32,320 nucleotides of DNA, from assembly GCA_044433415.1 (NCBI GenBank), contig JAWXTP010000020.1:1-32320 (forward strand), in the 5' to 3' direction. This document shows, one piece after another, positions 17,077 to 23,440 of this stretch. The position numbers and the translations under genes were made by a program. Under the pieces are notes generated by a model. The model was not told the DNA's origin, did no database searches, and saw only the letters and a program-made list of their open reading frames with translations. The DNA is from JAWXTP01 sp044433415. Lineage in GTDB: Bacteria > Bacteroidota > Bacteroidia > Bacteroidales > Rikenellaceae. How positions within the stretch are numbered: position 1 is the stretch's first letter; each line of letters opens with the position of its first letter.

Positions 17077-17246
17077 CTGGCAAAAACGGAATTATCTCTT
17101 TTTCCAAGAATGGTTCATATTTGCGGCGTTTTTTGAAATTTCAAGCGGAGCAGCCTCAGGTGGCTGTGAGCATTGGAATTTTGAAAAAGGTCGCAAAGAT
17201 GAGCCGTTATTGGGAAAAGCGGAACGAAGCCACTTGCCGGAAACTC
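17077..17246 (-). repeat. Repeat family R1, copy A (complete)
   Basis: Begins two bases after the FKBP stop. On the plus strand the outer arm GCTTTTTCCAAGAATGG... is absent its first bases (CTCTTTTTCCAAGAATGG), followed by TTCATATTTGCG, then a middle arm GCGTTTTTTGAAATTTCAA, the loop word GCGGAGCA, apical stem CAGCC/GGCTG, the loop word TGTGAGCA, and the returning arms TTGGAATTTTGAAAAAGG, CGCAAAGATGAGCC and GTTATTGGGAAAAGC. Pairing uses many G-U contacts on the plus strand. Strand is given as the sense of the upstream gene. The open frames across it are by-products of the repeat. Confidence 0.85.
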
Positions 17247-17248
17247 AA

Positions 17249-17947
17249 CTATTCCTGAGCTTTTTCTACACTTATTACCTCAATCTCGAAAATTAAGTTC
17301 GAACTTGGAGGAATAGGACCGCTACCAGATGGACCATAAGCTAAAGCTGAAGGAATCCATACTTTGATTTTACCACCAGGGCCAATCATTTTAGCAGCAG
17401 CGTTAAATCCTGGGATAGTGTTTTTAAGAGGAGCGAAACGAACTGCTTCACCACGTTCTACAGAAGAATCAAATACAGTACCATCAAATAACATACCTGT
17501 GTAGTGAATCATTACTGTGTCGTTTAATTCTGGTTTTTGTGTTAAATCACCTTCAGCAGAGATTTCGTATACGATACCTACTTGTTCGTCTTTTACAGCT
17601 TTAGGGTTTTCTTTAAGTACTTTTGCAAATTCAGCAGTTGATTTTTCTTCTTGTTTAGCAGGAAGAACAACTTGGAAGTAGTTAGTGAAAACTTCTTGTA
17701 GTTGAGTATCAGTAAGAGCTGATTCATTACCTTCTGCGATAGTCATGATTGCACTAGCAAGAACGTTAAAATCTAGGTCTTCCATAGGGATACCTGATTG
17801 TTTAATTGTTTGGCCAAAGTTTACACCAATAGCATAAGAAAGAGAATCTTTAGCTGTTTTTACTGAAGGGTTTGTTCCTATTGAAGAAGAACAAGAAGCG
17901 AAAGTAGAAAGTGCTACTACGCTTAGAGCGAAAAATAATTTTTTCAT
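17249..17947 (-). CDS. FKBP-type peptidyl-prolyl isomerase lipoprotein
   Basis: Catalyses cis-trans isomerisation of prolyl bonds in exported proteins. The chosen start gives MKKLFFALSVVALSTFASC, a lipoprotein signal with the lipid-bearing cysteine at residue 19. An upstream in-frame ATG at 17977 would add ten polar residues and spoil the signal. A Mip/FkpA-like N-terminal dimerisation segment follows (AKDSLSYAIGVNFGQTIKQSG ...). The FKBP domain fills the last 100 residues: DTVMIHYTGMLFDGTVFDSS, IPGFNAAAKMIGPGGK and ALAYGPSGSGPIPPSSNLIFEIEV. The usual Tyr, Asp, Phe and Ile ligands of the active site are present. It is a single-gene unit with an R1 element right after its stop. Confidence 0.93.
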   Translation of the reverse strand: MKKLFFALSVVALSTFASCSSSIGTNPSVKTAKDSLSYAIGVNFGQTIKQSGIPMEDLDFNVLASAIMTIAEGNESALTDTQLQEVFTNYFQVVLPAKQEEKSTAEFAKVLKENPKAVKDEQVGIVYEISAEGDLTQKPELNDTVMIHYTGMLFDGTVFDSSVERGEAVRFAPLKNTIPGFNAAAKMIGPGGKIKVWIPSALAYGPSGSGPIPPSSNLIFEIEVISVEKAQE

Positions 17948-18090
17948 TTTCAAATTTTTAAATTTACTTAAATTCAAGGTGTTTCTAAAAATCGTTATTA
18001 GCTTTTAATTTAATATTGTTCCAAATAAAAAAGCTGACAAACTAGCCTTTAGAAGTATCCTTTATTAATAATGTGTCAAATTTCAGACCA

Positions 18091-18098
18091 CAAATATA
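18091..18098 (-). promoter_or_regulatory. Possible FKBP gene -7 box
   Basis: Minus strand TATATTTG fits TAnnTTTG, 144 bp before the chosen start codon. No convincing -33 box is visible, so this is a weak call. Confidence 0.35.
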
Positions 18099-18135
18099 TA
18101 TAAAATATTTTAAAATAAAATCTTTATACCTATTA

Positions 18136-18300
18136 AAGTAGAGTAAAATAATTATTGCCATATTTTTAACAGCACTCTTGGGGCGATATTTTTTGCTATG
18201 GAATCTCTATATAGAACCACTATATTTTCGATTCCATAGCAAAAAATCTCATCCCCAATAGTACTCTTAAAAACACACCAATAATTGTTTTACGCTACTT
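18136..18300. repeat. 165-bp long inverted repeat in a divergent gap
   Basis: Two arms of about 70 bp flank a 24-base loop (18206-18229). Matching blocks from outside in: AAGTAG-GTAAAA-AATTATTG, then TTTTTAA, GCACTCTTGGGG against CCCCAATAGTACTC, and finally a perfect ATTTTTTGCTATGGAATC / GATTCCATAGCAAAAAAT. The loop is itself partly self-complementary (TATATAG ... CTATATT). Mismatches show no strand bias. It lies between the divergent FKBP and second GH20 promoters, so neither transcript should include it. A solo mobile element or a cruciform-forming regulator is possible. Confidence 0.7.
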
Positions 18301-18380
18301 ATATATAGTTTCACTTAAAAAAAGTTTTCTGTAAATATTGTGTAATCTGTTTCTATACGATGGTTTTTCATTAATTTAGT

Positions 18381-18411
18381 TTTGATTTGTAGTAGAAAAG
18401 CTGTATCTTTG
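18381..18411 (+). promoter_or_regulatory. Promoter of the second GH20 gene
   Basis: TTTG (18381-18384), a 19-bp gap and TATCTTTG (18404-18411) match both boxes of the Bacteroidetes consensus. The start codon is 28 bp further on. This is the clearest promoter in the window. Confidence 0.82.
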
Positions 18412-18439
18412 CCGATATTATAAACCTAAATTTGTAGAC

Positions 18440-20773
18440 ATGTTAAAAACTGAAATTAAATTGGCGCTTTTTGCTATGATGGCGCTTTTTGCATCCTGTG
18501 CAAGCTCTCCTAAAGCAGTAGCCGACTATGCTGTCGTGCCGTTGCCACAAAACATTATTACCAATAATGAGGGCAGTTTCACAATTAGCCCTTCAACATT
18601 TATTGTATATCCTGAGGGAAATGCAAAACTTGAAAATGTAGCTAAGATGTTATCTAAAGACCTAGCAGCAAACTTAGGTTATGCATTAGAGATAACAACA
18701 AAAGCAGGCTCTAAATCTATTGTGTTAGGTATTGATAATACTATAGAGAATAAGGAAGGATATAAGTTAGTAGTTGCTGCTGACGGTGTAGAGATTAATG
18801 GTAATACTGAGGCTGGTGTTTTCTATGGAGCACAAACATTGCGTAAGTCTATACCTGCTGGTAGTGTTAATGTAAATGTAGAACTTCCTAGTGCTACAGT
18901 GAGTGACTACCCACGTTTTGAATATAGAGGTATTATGTTAGATGTGTCACGTCATTTCCAACCTGTTGATTCTGTAAAAAGAGTTATAGACCTTATCTCT
19001 ATGCACAATATCAACAAACTACACATGCACCTTTCTGACGACCAAGGTTGGAGACTTGAGATTAAAAAATATCCTGAGTTAACGTCTATAGGTTCTAAGC
19101 GTGAACAAACAGTGATAGGTCGTAACTCTGGTGAATACGATGGTAAACCTTATGGTGAGGGTTGCTTCTACACACAAGAGCAAATGAAAGACCTTATTAG
19201 TTATGCTGACGATCGTTTTATAACTATTATTCCAGAAATAGACCTTCCAGGTCACCAACTAGCAGCTCTTGCAGCATATCCTGACCTAGGCTGTACAGGA
19301 GGTCCTTACAAAACATGGACTCAATGGGGTATTTCTGATGATGTTATCTGTGCTGGTAATGACAAGGCTATGAATTTCTTAGAAGATGTTCTTGCTGAGG
19401 TTATCGAGTTATTCCCTTCTGAGTACATACATGTAGGTGGTGATGAGTGTCCTAAAACAAAGTGGAAAACTTGTCCTAAGTGCCAAGCACGTATCAAGAA
19501 AGAGGGTATTAAAGCTGATAAGATTCACTCTGCTGAGGAGTATCTTCAAAGTTATGTGATTTCTCGTATGGAGGCTTTTGTAGAGAGTAAAGGTCGCCAC
19601 ATCATAGGTTGGGATGAGATTCTTGAAGGAGGTCTTGCACCTAACGCTACAGTAATGAGTTGGAGAGGTATTAGTGGTGGTATTGAAGCTGCTAAGCTAG
19701 GTCATGATGTTGTTATGACACCTACATCACACCTTTATTTTGACTATTACCAAACTACAGACACTAAGCATGAGCCTTTAGCAATTGGAGGTTTCCTACC
19801 TTTAGAGAAAGTTTATAGCTATGAGCCTATTCCTGAGTCGTTAACAGCTGAGCAAGCTAAACATATTCTTGGTGCTCAAGCTAACCTTTGGACTGAGTAT
19901 GTGCCTACATTTAGTCATTTGACTTACATGTTGTTACCTCGTCTTGCAGCTTTGTCAGAGGTGCAATGGACTAACAAAGAGAAGAAAGATTATGACAACT
20001 TCCTACCTCGTTGTATAAAAATGACAGACCACTACACTCAGCTAGGATTTAACTTTGCAAAACACATCTTTGAGTTGAATACTTCTCTAAAAAGCAATCC
20101 TGAGAAAGGATGTTTAGATGTGGAATTTGTAAACTTTGGAGGTGGTGATATTTATTATACTTTAGATGGTACAGAACCTACAACAGCAAGTACTAAATAT
20201 GAGGGTACTATAGAAATTAGAGAGAACTGTGTTATAAAAGGTGCTATCATTCGCCCATCAGGTAACAATAGCCGCACATTTACTCAAGAGGTGTTTTTCT
20301 CAAAATCTTCTATGAAGCCTATAACTTTGAAGGCACAGCCTAATGAGGAATATAGATTTGCTGGTGCTGGTGTGTTAGTAGATGGTTTAAAGGGAGATAC
20401 TAACTTTAAGACAGGGCGTTGGTTAGGTTTCTCGGGTAATGACCTTGATGCAACGATAGATTTGCTAGCTACTACAGAGATAAGTAGTGTTTCTATATCT
20501 ACAGATGTTGTAAAAGGCGACTGGGTATTTGATGCTCGTTCAATAACTGTAAAAGTGTCGGATGATGGTAAGACTTTCAAAGAGATAGCATCAAAAAAGA
20601 TAGCTGATAAAACTGCTAAAGATAGAGATGGTATATATGACTACACTTTAGATTTTGATAAGGTGCAGACTCGTTATGTACAGGTGATAGTTAAGAATGG
20701 CACACTTCCTGCATGGCATTCAGGAGCTGGCAAGCCAGCATACATCTTTGTAGATGAGATACAAGTGAACTAG
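18440..20773 (+). CDS. Beta-N-acetylhexosaminidase, GH20 lipoprotein with F5/8-type C-terminus
   Basis: Second hexosaminidase of the window, paralogous to the one at 11517 but with a different C-terminal module. The lipoprotein signal ends at Cys20 (LFASC). A GH20 N-terminal domain spans about 28-150. The barrel runs about 153-520 with FEYRGIMLDVSRHF, HLSDDQGWRLEIKKYP and HVGGDECPKTKW, where Asp335-Glu336 are the catalytic pair. A chitobiase-type domain follows (DIYYTLDGTEPTTAS, about 570-615). The last 140 residues (GRWLGFSGNDLDATIDL, VSISTDVVKGDWVFDARSITVKVS, RYVQVIVKNG) look like an F5/8 discoidin sugar-binding domain. It would act at the outer membrane or in the periplasm on host or mucin-like glycans. 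Single gene with its own promoter and terminator. Confidence 0.94.
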   Translation: MLKTEIKLALFAMMALFASCASSPKAVADYAVVPLPQNIITNNEGSFTISPSTFIVYPEGNAKLENVAKMLSKDLAANLGYALEITTKAGSKSIVLGIDNTIENKEGYKLVVAADGVEINGNTEAGVFYGAQTLRKSIPAGSVNVNVELPSATVSDYPRFEYRGIMLDVSRHFQPVDSVKRVIDLISMHNINKLHMHLSDDQGWRLEIKKYPELTSIGSKREQTVIGRNSGEYDGKPYGEGCFYTQEQMKDLISYADDRFITIIPEIDLPGHQLAALAAYPDLGCTGGPYKTWTQWGISDDVICAGNDKAMNFLEDVLAEVIELFPSEYIHVGGDECPKTKWKTCPKCQARIKKEGIKADKIHSAEEYLQSYVISRMEAFVESKGRHIIGWDEILEGGLAPNATVMSWRGISGGIEAAKLGHDVVMTPTSHLYFDYYQTTDTKHEPLAIGGFLPLEKVYSYEPIPESLTAEQAKHILGAQANLWTEYVPTFSHLTYMLLPRLAALSEVQWTNKEKKDYDNFLPRCIKMTDHYTQLGFNFAKHIFELNTSLKSNPEKGCLDVEFVNFGGGDIYYTLDGTEPTTASTKYEGTIEIRENCVIKGAIIRPSGNNSRTFTQEVFFSKSSMKPITLKAQPNEEYRFAGAGVLVDGLKGDTNFKTGRWLGFSGNDLDATIDLLATTEISSVSISTDVVKGDWVFDARSITVKVSDDGKTFKEIASKKIADKTAKDRDGIYDYTLDFDKVQTRYVQVIVKNGTLPAWHSGAGKPAYIFVDEIQVN

Positions 20774-20783
20774 TTTCCTTTAG

Positions 20784-20830
20784 GAGGCTTTAGGTAAGCA
20801 CTCTTTTGATGCGCCTAAGGCCTCTTTTTT
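20784..20830 (+). terminator. Terminator of the second GH20 gene
   Basis: GAGGCTTTAGG (20784-20794) pairs with CCTAAGGCCTC (20814-20824) with one G-U pair, followed by T6. It ends 20 bases before the carbonic anhydrase start. Confidence 0.85.
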
Positions 20831-20850
20831 AATATTTAATAATTAACAAA

Positions 20851-21486
20851 ATGTGGTATCATAAGATTTTTGAGAATAACAGGAAATGGATAGACAAAAA
20901 ACTAAAGGAGGATTTTGATTTTTTCCAGAAACTTTCAAGTGGACAGAATCCAGAGTATTTATATATTGGCTGTAGCGATAGTCGTGTTTCTGCGGAGGAG
21001 CTCTTAGGGGTGAAACCTGGTGAGCTATTTGTACATCGTAACATAGCGAATCTTGTAACGAATACGGATAGTAACATAAACGCTGTAGTACAATATGCTG
21101 TAGAGCACTTAAAGGTGAAGCATATCATTGTATGTGGTCATTATGACTGTGGTGGTATAAAGGCGGCACTACATCCTAAGGATATGGGGCAGCTGAATGG
21201 TTGGTTGCAGAGTGTTCGCGATGTGTATCATACTCATAGGGCTGAGCTAGATGCTATAGAAGATTTACAAGAGAAATATGATAGACTTGTGGAGCTTAAC
21301 GTGAGGGAGCAGTGTCTGAATATATTGAAGATAGATCATGTACAGAAGGCTTGGACTGAGGGACAATATCCTCATGTTCATGGTTGGATATTTGATATTA
21401 GAACTGGTAGGGTTATAGACCTTGATTTGAATACCCGAGAACTGTTTAATCACGTTGAAGACATCTACAACATCGACTTCGATTAG
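20851..21486 (+). CDS. Beta-class carbonic anhydrase
   Basis: Zinc enzyme that interconverts CO2 and bicarbonate in the cytoplasm. The zinc ligands are Cys41, His97 and Cys100, seen in YIGCSDSRVS and CGHYDCGG. The catalytic dyad is Asp43-Arg45. FVHRNIANLV and the C-terminal WIFDIRTGRVIDLD are also typical. At 211 residues it is normal for the beta class. It lies alone between a terminator and an R1 repeat pair. Bicarbonate supply for carboxylations, for example in succinate-forming fermentation, is the likely use. Confidence 0.95.
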   Translation: MWYHKIFENNRKWIDKKLKEDFDFFQKLSSGQNPEYLYIGCSDSRVSAEELLGVKPGELFVHRNIANLVTNTDSNINAVVQYAVEHLKVKHIIVCGHYDCGGIKAALHPKDMGQLNGWLQSVRDVYHTHRAELDAIEDLQEKYDRLVELNVREQCLNILKIDHVQKAWTEGQYPHVHGWIFDIRTGRVIDLDLNTRELFNHVEDIYNIDFD

Positions 21487-21682
21487 ATATGTGGGTTTCG
21501 CGTCGGTGGCTTAGTGAAGGCTTTTCCCAATAACGGCTCATCTTTGCGACCTTTTTCAAAATTCCAATGCTCACAGCCACCCGAGGCTGCTCCGCTTGAA
21601 ATTTCAAAAAACGCCGCAAATATGAACCATTCTTGGAAAAAGCGGACACTCGTGGACGTTATGTAACGCTCATGGTAACAAA
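21487..21682 (+). repeat. Repeat family R1, copy B (complete)
   Basis: Starts directly after the carbonic anhydrase stop. The core is nearly identical to copy A in inverse orientation: CTTTTCCCAATAACGGCTC, then TCTTTGCGACC, the stem arms, TGCTCACA-GCC, GGCTGCTCCGC, and TTCTTGGAAAAAGCGG. Beyond the core it shares ACTCGTGGACGTTATGTA and CGCTCATGGTA with copy D at the window's right end, so the full element is about 195 bp. A degenerate second copy follows 35 bp later. Confidence 0.85.
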
Positions 21683-21716
21683 CCTGGGTTTCAACTCATG
21701 GCGCAAGCGACTAATA

Positions 21717-21815
21717 GATATATGGGTTTCGTGTCGGTGGCTTAGTGAAGGCTTTTCGCAATAACGCTGTAAATATGAACCTTTCTTGAAAAAAAGCGGT
21801 CAATCGTGGGCGATA
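21717..21815 (+). repeat. Repeat family R1, copy B' without its apical hairpin
   Basis: ATGGGTTTCGTGTCGGTGGC, TTAGTGAAGGCTTTTCGC, AATAACG repeats the beginning of copy B almost exactly. The sequence then jumps to the returning outer arm (TAAATATGAACCTTTCTTG, AAAAAAAGCGG), with the middle and apical stems deleted. It is a tandem duplicate that lost the inner hairpin. Confidence 0.75.
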
Positions 21816-21820
21816 TCTTA

Positions 21821-21914
21821 GAGAATGACCCCAAAGTACCCACAAAACAATTAACCCCTGTTACATAGCGTGTAGCTGGGGTTAATTGTTTTGTGGGTAC
21901 TTTGGGTCATCCTC
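21821..21914. repeat. Near-perfect 37-bp hairpin between convergent genes
   Basis: The left arm from GAGAATGACCCC to CAATTAACCCC (21821-21858) pairs with the right arm GGGGTTAATTG to GGGTCATCCTC (21878-21914). The only flaws are one extra base in the left C-run and one A-C mismatch. The loop is 19 bases. Such a long, fresh stem is more than a terminator needs, and no T-run follows. It lies after R1 copy B' and 41 bp from the stop of the flavoprotein gene. Confidence 0.8.
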
Positions 21915-21954
21915 TTTCATTAAAAATTGTCGGAATGTTTTTTTACGTCGATAA

Positions 21955-23181
21955 TTATTGTTTAGTCTGAATTTCCGAAGCTACCACAAAACCCATAGTC
22001 CAAGCAGCTTGTAGATTAAATCCTCCTGTTATAGCATCTACATCTAGTACCTCACCAGCGAAATAAAGATTCTCATATCTTTTACTTACCATAGTTGCAA
22101 TATTAATTTCCTCTAAAGAAATACCTCCACAAGTCACAAACTCTTCCTTAAAACGGTTCTTCCCTGTCACCTCATATTCATCATTCGTAAGTACATTTAC
22201 TAGCCTATTAATCCCATTCTTGCCTAGCTCTGCAAAGCGACGTTCTTCGGATATTCCAGCCTTAGTTAGTAGAAAATTCCACAGACGTGTTGGAAGTCCA
22301 TAAAGACGTGCAGAGGTAACTAATTTCTGAGCATTTTTTGTGATAAGTTCATCCACTGCCCTAGCAACATCCTGCTCTTTAGTGTTATCTACCCAGTTCA
22401 CGGAAAGTTTGGCACGATAAGCACTATCCTCTAGCACTCGTGCATAGTAAGAAGACAGCTTCAGAATCGCAGGACCACTCATACCCCAATGCGTTACTAG
22501 TAATGCTCCTGAGGACTTTATTTTCTGACCCTGAATTTTCACTGTGGCATTCTCTACTACTGTACCCATAAGCTCCTTTAACTTAGTATCTGCAATGTTA
22601 AAGCTAAACAATGACGGTACTGGTTTTACAATATCTAAACCTAGAGAACTAAACATATCAAACCCCTCAGCTGTAGGCTTCCCACCTACAGTTACTATAA
22701 CAATATCAAAAGTCTGTACAGCTAAGTTCTCATTAGCAAAAGTTAACTTAAACTTACCGCTCTCACTTTCGATATTAGAGACTTTATGTGATGTTTTTAT
22801 CTTGATGTTATATTCTTTTGAAAGCCTAAGAAAGGTGTCTATAATCTCTTGGGAGTCCTGAGAGCGTGGAAACACACAATTGTCATCTTGGGTAACAAGT
22901 TTCACTCCGTGAGACTCAAACCATTCATAGGCGTGTTTATGGTTGAAGGTCTTAAAGGCACGTTTCATTAACTTATCACCGCGTGGATAGACAGTAGACA
23001 TGTTCTTTATGCCCTCAAAAGAGTTTGTTAAGTTACACCTGCCACCACCCGATACAGCAACCTTAGATAACACCCTTGTAGATGCTTCTAAAATTGTTAC
23101 ATCAAGTGTGCTATTTTGTTCTTTAATATTTATTGCTGAGAAAAAGCCTGCTGCTCCAGCTCCTATTATCGCTATTTTCAT
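21955..23181 (-). CDS. BaiN/HI0933-family NAD(P)/FAD-dependent oxidoreductase
   Basis: Flavoprotein of the HI0933/YhiN/BaiN family. The FAD fold is Gly7-Ala-Gly9-Ala-Ala-Gly12 at the very N-terminus, followed by KVAVSGGGRCNLTN at about 41-54, the family's hallmark. A C-terminal FAD contact is NLYFAGEVLDVDAITGGFNLQ. Members include bile-acid-processing BaiN and others with no known substrate, so the reaction here is undetermined. At 408 residues it is normal length. It is monocistronic, transcribed toward the carbonic anhydrase gene. Confidence 0.9.
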   Translation of the reverse strand: MKIAIIGAGAAGFFSAINIKEQNSTLDVTILEASTRVLSKVAVSGGGRCNLTNSFEGIKNMSTVYPRGDKLMKRAFKTFNHKHAYEWFESHGVKLVTQDDNCVFPRSQDSQEIIDTFLRLSKEYNIKIKTSHKVSNIESESGKFKLTFANENLAVQTFDIVIVTVGGKPTAEGFDMFSSLGLDIVKPVPSLFSFNIADTKLKELMGTVVENATVKIQGQKIKSSGALLVTHWGMSGPAILKLSSYYARVLEDSAYRAKLSVNWVDNTKEQDVARAVDELITKNAQKLVTSARLYGLPTRLWNFLLTKAGISEERRFAELGKNGINRLVNVLTNDEYEVTGKNRFKEEFVTCGGISLEEINIATMVSKRYENLYFAGEVLDVDAITGGFNLQAAWTMGFVVASEIQTKQ

Positions 23182-23266
23182 GTTTATTAATTTTAAATTA
23201 AGGTGAGTTTTGGGAACTCCTATTATGATAACTGACTATATGTAGTTATAACTAATTTTTAGATTA

Positions 23267-23274
23267 CAAATATA
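23267..23274 (-). promoter_or_regulatory. Possible flavoprotein gene -7 box
   Basis: Minus strand TATATTTG fits TAnnTTTG, 86 bp before the start codon. The -33 position is not convincing. Downstream in the leader ATAACT/AGTTAT (about 23228-23251) makes a small dyad. Confidence 0.4.
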
Positions 23275-23380
23275 GTGAATTTTTGCATAGTTATACTGTT
23301 ATTTTTCAACTAAGTGTGCAAAAAATAATGTTTTGGGATTATTGTTACTTGGGACGGTTGGAACACCAGGATATCAATCC

Positions 23381-23417
23381 AAAAAAAAGCAAACAAAAAT
23401 CTCTTCTTGTTTGCCTC
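23381..23417 (-). terminator. Terminator of dnaA
   Basis: On the minus strand GCAAACAA pairs with TTGTTTGC around a ten-base loop and is followed by T8. It lies 24 bp after the dnaA stop. Confidence 0.85.
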
Positions 23418-23440
23418 TTACTCCAGTACCTAAGTACTTT

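Noticed and set aside
17077..17246. R1 as an ordinary Rho-independent terminator
   Set aside because: A separate perfect terminator with T8 lies downstream of copy A at 16932-16975, and a terminator also follows copy C at 27568. R1 itself has no T-run after the outer stem.
17063..17296. 77-residue open frame across R1 copy A
   Set aside because: Its sequence is the repeat itself plus the end of the FKBP gene in antisense. Similar frames over copies B (21446-21649) and D (32068-32271) differ in reading frame, so the repeat does not encode a protein.
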